From Leptothoe sp034932105 (lineage in GTDB: Bacteria; Cyanobacteriota; Cyanobacteriia; Phormidesmidales; Phormidesmidaceae): 64,000 bases of DNA. The stretch lies in assembly GCF_034932105.1 (NCBI RefSeq), contig NZ_JAYGIG010000016.1, forward strand, positions 1-64,000, given 5' to 3'. Shown one piece after another: positions 43,976-52,993 of the stretch; positions within the stretch are counted from its first letter, which is position 1, and each line of letters opens with the position of its first letter. Both the position numbers and the translations under genes were made by a program. The notes under the pieces were generated by a model. That model searched no databases, was not told the DNA's origin, and was given only the letters and a program-made list of their open reading frames with translations.

Positions 43976-44010
43976 TGGCTAAACCAAAAGTAAAAAGACT
44001 TGCACTGCAT
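43960..44010 (-). CDS. Leader peptide 1 (Phe/Tyr/Trp-rich), predicted
   Basis: ATG 44010 opens 16 codons ending at TGA 43960: MQCKSFYFWFSQVHRP. Codons 6-10 are Phe-Tyr-Phe-Trp-Phe, all three aromatic amino acids in a row. The codons just after them form the antiterminator arm, then terminator 1 follows. This matches the layout of leader-peptide attenuators. No strong ribosome site is visible, which is not unusual in cyanobacteria. Confidence 0.65.
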   Translation of the reverse strand: MQCKSFYFWFSQVHRP

Positions 44011-44051
44011 GGCTGTTAAAAAACTGAGACGGACATGATTGCGATGTACCT

Positions 44052-44080
44052 AGGCTAGCGTGCCAACTTTAAACCGTCAA
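44052..44080 (-). promoter_or_regulatory. Candidate promoter of the DAHP synthase leader
   Basis: On the minus strand TTGACG (44080-44075) is followed after 17 bases by TAGCCT (44057-44052), a weak -10. It lies between the ridA stop and leader ORF 1, giving a transcript start about 35 bases before ATG 44010. Confidence 0.4.
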
Positions 44081-44102
44081 CCCAGGGTGAACCGATGCCC
44101 AG

Positions 44103-44492
44103 CTAGATCACGGCAATACATTCAATTTCCACCAGCACATCCTTGGGCAGACGAGCCACTTCCACACAGGCCCTCGCCGGAGCAGTGGCTTCCTCAAAAT
44201 AGGTGCCATAGACACCATTCATGGTGCCAAAATCATTCATGTCTTTTAAAAATACGGATGTTTTGACCACATCGGCCATGGTGGCCCCGGCGGCGGCTAA
44301 AACAGCCTTGAGGTTATCGAGACATTGCTGGGTTTGAACCGCCACATCCCCATCCCCCACTAAAGCTCCACTGCTGGGGTCCAAGGCCACTTGCCCAGAG
44401 GCAAACACCATCTCGCCGGAGGCAACAATGGCCTGATTGTAGGGACCGACGGGGGCAGGGGCCTGATCGGTTTGAACGATGCGACGAACCAT
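44103..44492 (-). CDS. ridA: RidA family imine/enamine deaminase
   Basis: A 129-residue protein of the RidA/YjgF family, which hydrolyses reactive enamines and imines such as 2-aminoacrylate from PLP enzymes. Typical motifs are APAPVGPYNQAI, VFASGQVALDP, a catalytic-site Arg in TAPARACVEVARLPKDVLVEIE, and the length is standard. It lies upstream of the DAHP synthase leader in the same direction; a separate promoter for the latter is likely. Confidence 0.96.
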   Translation of the reverse strand: MVRRIVQTDQAPAPVGPYNQAIVASGEMVFASGQVALDPSSGALVGDGDVAVQTQQCLDNLKAVLAAAGATMADVVKTSVFLKDMNDFGTMNGVYGTYFEEATAPARACVEVARLPKDVLVEIECIAVI

Positions 44493-44712
44493 AACACGAC
44501 ATTAGATAACTAGCCAGAGTATTCTACCGGAAAATCCGATAGCGTCTGTCACCTCGGCCCTAGAGTGAACTATGGGAGCAAGTCTCTAATTGCCATAGGA
44601 GCCGTGCCATGGATGTTACTTTTAGATCAACCTGGTCCACCCCCGGACCGGTCGTTTTCTCATAGCAGAAACGGCCCGGCGTCAACCCACTAACCATATC
44701 TGTCCTGATCCC

Positions 44713-45204
44713 ATGGCTGACATTAATCGTGTTACCGAGCTTTATCAAGCATTTCCCCAGCAGTTTCGCAGTGTCATTCTCAGCACCGTCAGCGCCGATG
44801 GTATGCCCCAGGCAAGCTATGCCCCTTTTTTAATGGATGACGATAGGACCCTATATATCTATGTCAGTGGGTTGTCTGCCCATACGGCCAACCTCAAACA
44901 AACCCGCCGGGCCAGTGTGCTATTAATCGAAGATGAAGCGGCCACCAAGGAGATCTTTGCTCGCCGTCGACTGACCTATGAATGCTCTGCCGCACCCTTA
45001 CCCCGTGACACCAGCCAGTGGCAAACGTTAATCGATCGCTTTGAGCAGCAATTTGGTCAGGTGATTGGCTTGATGAAGGATCTGCCTGACTTTCAAGTAT
45101 TCCAGCTACAGCCCCAAGCAGGACAATTTGTGATCGGCTTTGGGGCGGCGTACCGAATTAATGTCAATGACCTCAATAGTCTGGAGCCTAGGCGTCAGGA
45201 CTAG
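44713..45204 (+). CDS. HugZ-type pyridoxamine 5'-phosphate oxidase-like protein
   Basis: A 163-residue split-barrel protein. The pattern LSTVSADGMPQASYAPFLMDD, IYVSGLSAHTANL, RASVLLIEDEA and FGAAYRIN matches the HugZ family, members of which bind or degrade heme, but some have other roles. The start is ATG 44713. The gene overlaps the convergent TetR gene by 17 bp at their 3' ends. Confidence 0.88.
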   Translation: MADINRVTELYQAFPQQFRSVILSTVSADGMPQASYAPFLMDDDRTLYIYVSGLSAHTANLKQTRRASVLLIEDEAATKEIFARRRLTYECSAAPLPRDTSQWQTLIDRFEQQFGQVIGLMKDLPDFQVFQLQPQAGQFVIGFGAAYRINVNDLNSLEPRRQD

Positions 45205-45820
45205 GCTCAGGCTGGGCTAACACCCCATTGAGAAAAATATCGGCCAGGGTTTCTGCCAGTTCCTTCATATCCTGGGGAGAACTAGCTTCGTCGGCCAGGG
45301 TGGTTTGGCTAAATCCGGCTACGGTAAACATGCCCAGGAAAATTCGAGCCACCACCCGAGGATTCATGGGGCGATAGGTGCCTCGATCCATGGCGGTTTG
45401 AAAAAATGCTTCGGCCACATCGGTCATTTTGGAAATTACTTCCGCCTGTACCCGTTCTCGCAACTCTGGGTGAAACTGTGCTTCCATAAAACACACCCGC
45501 AGCATGTCGGTATTGGCAGACATGTTGAGCATGCGTTTGCGCATGACCTTGCCAATGGCCTTATAGTTGGCCATTTCACTCAGCTCAGTTAACAGATCGG
45601 TGAGCAGGTCCACCCACCCCCTGGTCGCCACCTCGATCAAAATAGCTTTTTTGTTTTCAAAGTGCCGAAATAGGGTGCCCTCGGCCACTCCCGCCGCTTG
45701 AGCTAGATCGCGGGTGGTGGTGCCGCCATAGCCCCGCCGGGCAAATAGCCGCTGAGCCGCCCCAAGAATTTTCTCCTGGGTATCGTCTGGGGGCGACGTC
45801 AAGGTTTTAGCAAATTGCAT
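45188..45820 (-). CDS. TetR family transcriptional regulator
   Basis: A 210-residue repressor-like protein. The HTH is clear: ILGAAQRLFARRGYGGTTTRDLAQAAGVAEGTLFRHFENKKAIL (residues about 18-60). The C-terminal ligand domain is helical (RMLNMSANTDMLRVCFMEAQFHPELRE). It is convergent with the HugZ-like gene. Regulated genes and ligand are unknown. Confidence 0.94.
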   Translation of the reverse strand: MQFAKTLTSPPDDTQEKILGAAQRLFARRGYGGTTTRDLAQAAGVAEGTLFRHFENKKAILIEVATRGWVDLLTDLLTELSEMANYKAIGKVMRKRMLNMSANTDMLRVCFMEAQFHPELRERVQAEVISKMTDVAEAFFQTAMDRGTYRPMNPRVVARIFLGMFTVAGFSQTTLADEASSPQDMKELAETLADIFLNGVLAQPEPSPDA

Positions 45821-46000
45821 AGGGTAGGATACGACACGTACGGTTAGAAAACTGACGTTGCGGAGCCTCTCCTACAACAACGACACACCAAGGCCATGGG
45901 AAACCCCTCAAGACCTTGGGTTTATTCTCTACCGTGAGCTGCGCAATCAGGTCATTGGTTAACAGAAGCTTACATTCAGCTAAGGTTAAGGCCTGATTTG

Positions 46001-47140
46001 CTACGCAGATGCTAGGACAGTTGCATCGGGATGGATGGGGACATGGACCTCATGGCAGGCGGTATCGCCTAGGCAAATGCCCATGCCGCGAGCCGTCTTC
46101 ACCAACGCATCGCCGGGACTTACCGCTTGGTATTCAGCAATGGCCTCGGCAATGGGGACATGGACCACCTGGCGGTTTTGCCAGCTCACCATGTGGTCAT
46201 ACTTGCCAGCGGCGATTAGGTCTACCGCTTCCACCCCAAAAGTGGTGGCGAGCACCCGATCTAGGGGTGACGGGGTGCCACCGCGCTGCACATGGCCCAG
46301 GACGGTGACTCGGGTTTCTGCCCCGATTTTTTCGGTAATTTGGTCAGCTAGGTGTTCACCGATACCCCCCAGACGGCTCTGGCCCAGGCGATTTGTCTGG
46401 ACAATTTTTTCCCCCGCTTCGGTACAGACGGCCTCCGCCACAATGATGGTGGCAAAATTCCGCTTCAGCCCTTTGATGGTTTGACAAATGTTGTCAATGG
46501 AGTAGGAAATCTCAGGGATCAGCACGATATCTGCCCCACCGGCGATACCGGCGTTGAGGGCAATGTGCCCGGCGTCGCGACCCATCACCTCTAAAATCAT
46601 CACCCGAGAGTGACTGGCGGCGGTGAAATGTAAACGATCTAGGGCTTCGGTGGCAATGTTTACTGCCGTGTCAAACCCGATGGAACGCTCGGTACAACCA
46701 AGGTCGTTATCGATGGTTTTGGGAATACCCACCAGGTTCAGTCCCCCTTGCTGAGCCAGGCGGCGCAGGATGGCCATGCTACCGTCACCGCCGATGCCAA
46801 TTAGGGCATCCAGGCCCAGAAGATGGTAACCGTCGATGATTTCTTGGGAGCGATCGCACGTGGATCCATCGGGCAAGGGAAAAGCAAACGGGTTGCCCTG
46901 ATTGGTCGTGCCCAACACGGTGCCCCCAGCCCGAAGTAAACCGTGGGTGCTGGACACATCAAACTCCACATATTCAGGCGGCCGTGCCATTAACCCCTGG
47001 GTGGCACGGGGAATTCCCACCACTTCCCATCCATAGCTGTCGGCCCGATGTACTACGGCCCGTAAAGCGGCGTTGAGGCCAGCACAGTCTCCACCACTGG
47101 TAAGTAGGCCAATTCGCTTAATGTCCTCATGCTGTCCCAT
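46001..47140 (-). CDS. pfkA: 6-phosphofructokinase
   Basis: A 379-residue PfkA-family enzyme phosphorylating fructose 6-phosphate in glycolysis. Motifs are IGLLTSGGDCAGLNA, GIGGDGSM, IPKTIDND and MGRDAGHIAL. The combination GGDGS (Gly at the ATP-discriminating position) with PKTIDND (Lys at the second position) is a mixed ATP/PPi signature seen in group III PFKs; phosphoryl donor use is thus not fully predictable. The start is ATG 47140. Neighbours are unrelated. Confidence 0.95.
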   Translation of the reverse strand: MGQHEDIKRIGLLTSGGDCAGLNAALRAVVHRADSYGWEVVGIPRATQGLMARPPEYVEFDVSSTHGLLRAGGTVLGTTNQGNPFAFPLPDGSTCDRSQEIIDGYHLLGLDALIGIGGDGSMAILRRLAQQGGLNLVGIPKTIDNDLGCTERSIGFDTAVNIATEALDRLHFTAASHSRVMILEVMGRDAGHIALNAGIAGGADIVLIPEISYSIDNICQTIKGLKRNFATIIVAEAVCTEAGEKIVQTNRLGQSRLGGIGEHLADQITEKIGAETRVTVLGHVQRGGTPSPLDRVLATTFGVEAVDLIAAGKYDHMVSWQNRQVVHVPIAEAIAEYQAVSPGDALVKTARGMGICLGDTACHEVHVPIHPDATVLASA

Positions 47141-47672
47141 AGTGTCTACGCTTTCGCTATAAAATCGCGTCTCAAGCCTACAGCGTTTGGGTGACGCCCA
47201 AGGAGACTAAGCTGCCATTCTGAGAAATTATTGATAGGACGATAGATTCTGCAACATTTTTGTATCTTCGAGTTACGGTTTTTGTTGCTATATCAAGGAT
47301 TTAGCCGTCCTTTCATGTTCTGAGTAACAAACACTTGAGGGGACTGGAACTGTTCAGTTTACTGAAACCAATGGGTGTAATTACTGACATTAATTGCCCG
47401 GTTTATTGGGAGTTGATTTGTCTTTACCAGAACTTGTCCATCGGCCATCAACTCACCTTAACAAAGCCATAGCAACAATATTGTTTTAGTAAATGCACGG
47501 CACTTGACCCGACATTCTGAATGGGGTTGATTATATTTGGCGTAACGGCAAATCAATCCGTAATACGCTGTTGAGCGCGAATTGGTTTGTACGAATATCA
47601 GGACATCTTCCGGTTAGGTCTACTAACCCTTGTTAAGAACAGTAAGGTTAAGGTTTTTTACTACGGAATCCA
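47141..47672. other. Intergenic region upstream of the PEP-CTERM gene
   Basis: About 530 AT-rich bases between divergent pfkA and the PEP-CTERM gene. Only a small hairpin (TTGGG-TGACG-CCCAA, 47188-47202) was noticed. No gene, repeat or RNA was recognised. Confidence 0.45.
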
Positions 47673-48434
47673 ATGGCAAAGGCCATTTTAAGTACTGCTA
47701 TAGGGGCTTTGGTTGCGTCTGTAGGTGTTATTGCTGCAACACCTCAGTCTGCGACCGTCCAAGGGTTTAACGGCAGCTTTGCTCCCGAACGGTGGGAGTT
47801 GTTTAATAGCAGTCCGGCATTTCCCGGTATCGATAATTCTCAATTAACTATTAATAATGTCCCACTGGCCCCGTTTAATGGCTCAGTGGATTTTACTAAT
47901 GCTCCTGATTCCCTCACCCTATTAGGGAGTAATCAGTCTGCCATTTTGGATCAGTTTGGATTAAGTTGTAGTTCCCCTAACCTACCGGTTTCCGCCCTCT
48001 TTTTGTGTGACACCAGCTTTACCACGGTTTTTGTCACGGTTCCTGAAGCCAGTATTTTTTCGTTTAACTGGGATTACACCACCACCGATAGCCTTGGTGC
48101 TGCGTTTGATCCCTTTGGTTTTGCCCTGGGTAACTTCCCCCCCACGGACCTCCGTACCGATGGCGTATTTACTGAGCTGATTGATCGAAACGGACCTGCC
48201 CGACAGTCTGGGACAGCGTCGGTGAAGATTGCGGCCAATCAAGTATTTGGGTTTCAAATTGGCACGGCGGATAATCAAGGCGGTCGGGCCATGACTACCA
48301 TCAGTCAGTTTCAAGTGAAGCGGATTGACCCTGAAGAGCCCACATCAGTACCGGAGCCAGCGTCGGTGGTTGCGATCGCACTCGCCACGGGCCTCGGTCT
48401 ACGCTTCAGTAAATCGTCTCGTTCCGGCAAATAG
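47673..48434 (+). CDS. PEP-CTERM sorting-domain protein
   Basis: A 253-residue exported protein. Signal peptide at 1-27 (hydrophobic core IGALVASVGVIAA). The central part is beta-rich, with a cysteine pair near 100 and 113. The C-terminus is VPEPASVVAIALATGLGLRF followed by a basic tail, the PEP-CTERM signal recognised by exosortase for surface or EPS attachment. The function of the main domain is unknown. Confidence 0.88.
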   Translation: MAKAILSTAIGALVASVGVIAATPQSATVQGFNGSFAPERWELFNSSPAFPGIDNSQLTINNVPLAPFNGSVDFTNAPDSLTLLGSNQSAILDQFGLSCSSPNLPVSALFLCDTSFTTVFVTVPEASIFSFNWDYTTTDSLGAAFDPFGFALGNFPPTDLRTDGVFTELIDRNGPARQSGTASVKIAANQVFGFQIGTADNQGGRAMTTISQFQVKRIDPEEPTSVPEPASVVAIALATGLGLRFSKSSRSGK

Positions 48435-48461
48435 CCTTTGGCCATGACGTCCGAAGATGGC

Positions 48462-48510
48462 CTTTGGAGATGGCCATCTCCGGAGATCGATTAATCGGCC
48501 ATCTCCAAAG
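48462..48510. terminator. Hairpin between convergent PEP-CTERM and ABC genes
   Basis: CTTTGGAGATGGCC (48462-48475) pairs perfectly with GGCCATCTCCAAAG (48497-48510); inside is another palindrome, GGAGATGGCCATCTCC. The right arm codes for the last residues of the ABC protein. It could terminate both genes. Confidence 0.6.
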
Positions 48511-49735
48511 CTTTGGGAACTTGGACAATGGCATTGCCGGTGGCCGGGTCAAATAAATGAATGTGCTCCACGCGAATGCCCAGGGTCAGTTTGTCCCCTA
48601 GGCGCGGTATCTGGTCTTCAATGCCGTCCAGACGGACCAATAGGGTTTTTTCTTCCGCCAGCTGGCCCAGCGCTGCACCATCCAAATCGACGGTGAGATA
48701 GGTTTCACTGCCCAACGCCTCGGTGCGCTGCACCGTCACCTCCAAATGTTTGGGGGCAGGCACCGCCAATCGTAAATGTTCGGGACGAATACCGAGGGTG
48801 AGGGTTTGATTGGCATGGGGCGCTAAGATCGGCTCCCAATGGCTGGGTAATGTGAGACGAAAGGCCGGATGGATCAGGGTTAGCGGGGCTTGAATCTGCA
48901 CCGTGAGAAAGTTCATCGGTGGGGAGCCAATAAACGATGCCACAAATCGATTGGCCGGATAGCGATAAAGCTCTAGGGGAGCTGCAATCTGCTGAATCAC
49001 CCCCTGATGCATCACGGCAATCCGATCCCCCATGGTCATGGCTTCTACCTGGTCGTGGGTGACATAAATGGTGGTCGTGCCCAACCGTCGCTGGAGGCTC
49101 ACAATCTGGGCACGGGTTTCGGTGCGCAGCTTGGCATCCAGATTGGACAGGGGTTCATCCATCAAGAACACTTGGGGGTTACGGGCCATGGCCCGCCCCA
49201 GGGCCACTCGCTGCTTTTGTCCACCTGATAGCTGTCGGGGCAACCGTTTTAACAATGGGGTAATTTGCAAAATTTCAGCAATGGTTTTCACCCGTTTGGC
49301 AATGGCCTGTTCCCGCTCTGGCCAGTAATGAAAGCCCGGGGGCAAAAATCGGGTCAACCCAAACAGGGCTTGCTGCCAGCCGCTAATCGGGGGCAGATCC
49401 CCAGCGGTGCGCCGCAGCCCAAAGGCCAGGTTGTCGTACACGCTGAGGTGCGGATAGAGGGCATAGCTTTGAAAGACCATGGCCACATCCCGCTGTTTGG
49501 GAGGGAGGGCATTGACCTGCTGGGAGCCAATGGTAATGGTGCCGCCCGTAATGCTTTCTAAGCCAGCAATCAGGCGGAGCAACGTGCTCTTACCACAGCC
49601 CGATGGCCCCACGAGCACCATAAACTCGCCGTCCTTCACATCCAGGTAGATCCGCTTTAACACCGGCGATGATTTGGCATCGGAGGATGAGCGCGGAAAT
49701 GATTTGTAAACGTTGTCTATAACAACCTCGGCCAC
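48491..49735 (-). CDS. UgpC/MalK-type sugar ABC transporter ATP-binding protein
   Basis: A 414-residue ATPase of the CUT1 sugar importer class. Walker A GPSGCGKST, Q-loop FQSYALYPHL, signature LSGGQKQRVALGRAM, Walker B VFLMDEPLSNLD, and H-loop VTHDQVEAMTM are intact. A C-terminal MalK-like TOBE/OB region (about 290-414) includes GIRPEHLRL and GIRVEHIHLFD. About 40 residues (near 105-145: PISGWQQALFGLTRFLPPGFHYW) are inserted between the Q-loop and signature helices relative to usual MalK. No permeases are adjacent, so it probably serves transporters elsewhere. Confidence 0.92.
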   Translation of the reverse strand: MAEVVIDNVYKSFPRSSSDAKSSPVLKRIYLDVKDGEFMVLVGPSGCGKSTLLRLIAGLESITGGTITIGSQQVNALPPKQRDVAMVFQSYALYPHLSVYDNLAFGLRRTAGDLPPISGWQQALFGLTRFLPPGFHYWPEREQAIAKRVKTIAEILQITPLLKRLPRQLSGGQKQRVALGRAMARNPQVFLMDEPLSNLDAKLRTETRAQIVSLQRRLGTTTIYVTHDQVEAMTMGDRIAVMHQGVIQQIAAPLELYRYPANRFVASFIGSPPMNFLTVQIQAPLTLIHPAFRLTLPSHWEPILAPHANQTLTLGIRPEHLRLAVPAPKHLEVTVQRTEALGSETYLTVDLDGAALGQLAEEKTLLVRLDGIEDQIPRLGDKLTLGIRVEHIHLFDPATGNAIVQVPKALEMAD

Positions 49736-49779
49736 GTTTGATTCCTAATTTGGTATCGCGATCAGGGGGTAGGTCAACG

Positions 49780-52281
49780 CTACTCGGTAACGCGATCTAC
49801 AGATACCAGAATATCGGTAATGGTTTCACCTCGGGTGGGGGTCAAGATGCGATCGCAAGGTTGACTACGGCCCTGCACAGGTACCCGGTTCACCGGTAAA
49901 CGGGCCGCTCTATCTTGACTTGTCATCACCGTAAAGTCAGTCCCCTCCGGTACCTCCAGCAATGTCGCCAGGCGATCGCCGTTTTGACTAAACTTAAAGG
50001 ACTGGGACCCAATACCGCCCCGGCCACTGCGATTGATCGTCGCCACCTGCATCCGTTTGCCATAGCCTTTTTCCGACATCAGCAATAGCTTGCTATTGTC
50101 CTGAATCGGCACACAGCCCACCACCGCTTCCCCCTTAATCACCCGAATCGCCTGATTTCCCTGGGCACTGCGGCTGGTGTCCGGCAACTGCTCTGGATCA
50201 ATGGCAAACCGCAGCAGCCGCCCCCCCGAGGAGGCTAACACCAGATCCTGATCCAAATCAGCAATCACAGCATAGGCCAAGTGATCCTCTGGCTTGAGTT
50301 TAATCGCCACTAAGCCCCGGGCGGTGATGGACTCAAACTCCGTCATCGGCAACCGTTTAATTTTTCCTTGGGCTGTGACCAAAATTACCTGCCGTGCCAT
50401 CACCGATTGATCCAGCAAAATTGGTGGCAATAGCCCATCAGGGGTGAGACCAATGGCATCCGGCAGCAGATTAAACAACGGTCGTCCTTTGGACTGGCGC
50501 TGGGCCATGGGGATGTCATTCACCATCACACTGAAGGCCTTGCCCTCTTGGGAAAATACCAGCAAATTATGGGTAGTCCAGGCAAATTCCGTTTGAACCG
50601 GAATATCGTCCTGCTCCGTAAATTTGTTGGTGGGCAGAACTTGCTTACTTTGTTGACGCTGGTAGGCGCGGGGGGTAAATCGGCGGACATAGCCCTTGCG
50701 GGTAACCTCCACCACCGTGTCCTCCTCCAAAGCCTTAGCCGTAAGGGTCGCCAACCGGGTCTCTTCCTCTTCCCGTTCGCTATCGGATCGAAGCCGAGTA
50801 CGCCGTTCATCCCCAAAGGATTTTTTGAGTTTTCTCAGATCCTTCTTTAGACACTTCAGCCGCTCTTTTCGATCCGATAGCAGCAGTTCTAGGGATTCTT
50901 TCAGGTTGGATAGCTCCTCAAACTCATTGAGTAAATTGTCCTGCTCCAGCCCTACCAACCGACGCAGGGGCATGGCCAAGATGGCATCGGCCTGGCGCTC
51001 ACTCAAATCAAATCGCTCACAAAGCTCCACCTTGGCGGTCGGACCATCGGGAGCCGCCCGTAAAATTTCAATCACCTCATCAATGCTATCGAGGGCCGTT
51101 AACAGTCCTTCAACAATGTGCAACCGCCGATCGGTTTTCTCGAGTTCGTTACTGTACTGACGAACTAAGGTTTCCTCACGGAAATCCAGGAAAGATTGCA
51201 GCATTTGCCGCAGGGACATCTGCACCGGCTGTCCCCCATCAATCGCCAGCATGATCGCCCCAAAATTGCTCTGCAACGGCGTCATCCTGTATAGGTCAGC
51301 CAAAATACTGGGAGGCTGAAACTCTCGCTTCAGTTCAATCACCACCCGCATGCCTTCCCGATCGCTCTCGTCACGAATGTCGATAATGCCCTCGAGTTTG
51401 CCCTGGTTGACTAAACTAGCCACCTTTTCAATCCAGCCCGCCTTATTTACCTGGTAGGGCAGCTCAGTCACCACAATGGCATTGCGCCGCTGCCGTCCTT
51501 TCCCCGGCTGTATTTCTTCAAACCCAGCAATGCCACGCACAGGGATACTGCCCCGTCCCGTGCAATAGGCATCGTGGACCCCTTTCGTATCAATAATCTC
51601 ACCCCCAGTGGGAAAGTCTGGACCGGGGATCAGCTTAAACAAGGCGTCATCAGAGAGGGTAGGTCGGTCAATTAACGCCACTAGCCCATCAATGACTTCC
51701 CCCAGGTTGTGGGGGGGAATGTTGGTGGCCATCCCCACGGCAATGCCAGAACTGCCATTGAGCAGTAAGTTGGGCAATTGGGCTGGCAGTACCGTGGGTT
51801 CCTGTTGGGAACTATCAAAGTTATCACTAAAATCAACGGTGGCTTCGCTGATCTCTCCCAGTAATGCCTGATGGCTCACGGGGGCCAGCCGGGTTTCCGT
51901 GTAACGCATAGCAGCCGGTGGGTCATTATCCACCGAGCCAAAGTTGCCATGGCCATCTAACAACGGATAGCGGCTGGAAAAATCCTGCACCATGCGCACC
52001 AACGCATCGTAAACAGCCTGGTCACCATGGGGATGATATTTACCCAGTACATCCCCGACGACACGGGCACATTTTCGAAAGGGGCGCTCCGGGGTTAACC
52101 CCAGCTCGTGCATGGCATAGAGAATCCGCCGATGCACTGGTTTAAGCCCATCGCGCACGTCGGGCAACGCTCGCCCGACAATTACGCTCATGGCATATTC
52201 CAGATATGATCGTTGCACCTCTGTATGAAGGGAAGTGACAACAATTTGCTCATCCGAAAATGCATTTAGCTGGTTTGCCAT
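49780..52281 (-). CDS. gyrA: DNA gyrase/topoisomerase IV subunit A
   Basis: An 833-residue type IIA topoisomerase subunit that breaks and rejoins DNA with its B partner. N-terminal motifs GRALPDVRDGLKPVHRRILYAM, the catalytic Tyr in AMRYTETRL, and six C-terminal beta-pinwheel repeats are present. The quinolone region reads HPHGDQAVYD, with Gln at the position that is Ser83 in E. coli GyrA. The GyrA-box position reads QRQSKGRP rather than QRRGGKG, so supercoiling ability is uncertain and a ParC-like role is possible. The start is ATG 52281; an in-frame start at 52332 would add 17 residues. gyrB is not in the window. Confidence 0.93.
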   Translation of the reverse strand: MANQLNAFSDEQIVVTSLHTEVQRSYLEYAMSVIVGRALPDVRDGLKPVHRRILYAMHELGLTPERPFRKCARVVGDVLGKYHPHGDQAVYDALVRMVQDFSSRYPLLDGHGNFGSVDNDPPAAMRYTETRLAPVSHQALLGEISEATVDFSDNFDSSQQEPTVLPAQLPNLLLNGSSGIAVGMATNIPPHNLGEVIDGLVALIDRPTLSDDALFKLIPGPDFPTGGEIIDTKGVHDAYCTGRGSIPVRGIAGFEEIQPGKGRQRRNAIVVTELPYQVNKAGWIEKVASLVNQGKLEGIIDIRDESDREGMRVVIELKREFQPPSILADLYRMTPLQSNFGAIMLAIDGGQPVQMSLRQMLQSFLDFREETLVRQYSNELEKTDRRLHIVEGLLTALDSIDEVIEILRAAPDGPTAKVELCERFDLSERQADAILAMPLRRLVGLEQDNLLNEFEELSNLKESLELLLSDRKERLKCLKKDLRKLKKSFGDERRTRLRSDSEREEEETRLATLTAKALEEDTVVEVTRKGYVRRFTPRAYQRQQSKQVLPTNKFTEQDDIPVQTEFAWTTHNLLVFSQEGKAFSVMVNDIPMAQRQSKGRPLFNLLPDAIGLTPDGLLPPILLDQSVMARQVILVTAQGKIKRLPMTEFESITARGLVAIKLKPEDHLAYAVIADLDQDLVLASSGGRLLRFAIDPEQLPDTSRSAQGNQAIRVIKGEAVVGCVPIQDNSKLLLMSEKGYGKRMQVATINRSGRGGIGSQSFKFSQNGDRLATLLEVPEGTDFTVMTSQDRAARLPVNRVPVQGRSQPCDRILTPTRGETITDILVSVDRVTE

Positions 52282-52329
52282 GATTTCGTATCCTTGAAAC
52301 CGCCTTGAACGTAATAAATAAACTTTGTC

Positions 52330-52392
52330 CACGGCCAGAACTGCAAGGTTGCCGTAGATAAAAACCTAGGTTTTATTTTGGACGTAGTTTAG
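52330..52392. repeat. 63-bp dispersed repeat, copy B, upstream of gyrA
   Basis: This aligns end to end with 29749-29811: both begin CACG-CCAGAAC and end TTTTGGACGT/TTGGACGT followed by (A/G)GTTTAG. Here it lies 48 bases upstream of the gyrA start, within a 315-bp intergenic region that otherwise shows nothing notable. Confidence 0.75.
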
Positions 52393-52596
52393 CCTTACCA
52401 ATGCTGTACCTTATACACAAGCGCTATTGATCCGCAATAGTTAAGATCGAAATCGATCAAGAACTCAATAGACCGATGAATGCCTGCGTCCTTGAGTAAT
52501 GTTTTTTAGATCAGCTCTATCATGCGTTGGCCAAGGTTCCCTCGGCCAACAGCTGACAAAAATTGTAGTAACGTTGCTGTGTTATCGAAACTGCCT

Positions 52597-52992
52597 ATGA
52601 AAACGGTTTTAATCGTGGAAGACGACATGATAAACGCACGCGTTTTCTCCAAGATTTTGACCAAGCGGGGAGGCTTAGGGGTCAAACACACTGAGAACGT
52701 GGAAGAAGTCATGCAAATTGCCGAAAGTGGCGAAGTAGACGTGATTTTGATGGACGTTTCCCTTTCCCACAGTATCTATCAAGGAAAACCGGTAGATGGC
52801 ATCCGCATTACTCAGATGCTAAAGGCCAATAGTGCCACCGCCAAATTACCGATTATTTTGGTCACGGCCCATGCCATGGATGGTGATCGGGAAAACTTCT
52901 TACAACAGAGTGGGGCCGATGGCTATATCTCAAAGCCCATTGTGGATCACCAAAAGTTTGTTGATGACGTTAAGGCCATGATAGGTGAGTAG
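52597..52992 (+). CDS. Single-domain (CheY-like) response regulator
   Basis: A 131-residue receiver-only protein. Acidic pocket EDD (residues 8-10), phospho-acceptor Asp in VILMDVS (near 49), Thr/Ser in LVTAHAM, and Lys in ISKPI are present. There is no output domain, so it works through protein partners, perhaps a hybrid kinase in this region. ATG 52597 is chosen; an in-frame ATG at 52522 adds a non-conserved stretch. A strong hairpin follows directly. Confidence 0.93.
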   Translation: MKTVLIVEDDMINARVFSKILTKRGGLGVKHTENVEEVMQIAESGEVDVILMDVSLSHSIYQGKPVDGIRITQMLKANSATAKLPIILVTAHAMDGDRENFLQQSGADGYISKPIVDHQKFVDDVKAMIGE

Positions 52993-52993
52993 A

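Noticed and set aside
44560..44712. Possible terminator near GGTCGTTTTC/GAAACGGCC
   Set aside because: The pairing is interrupted and no T-run follows, so it was not listed.
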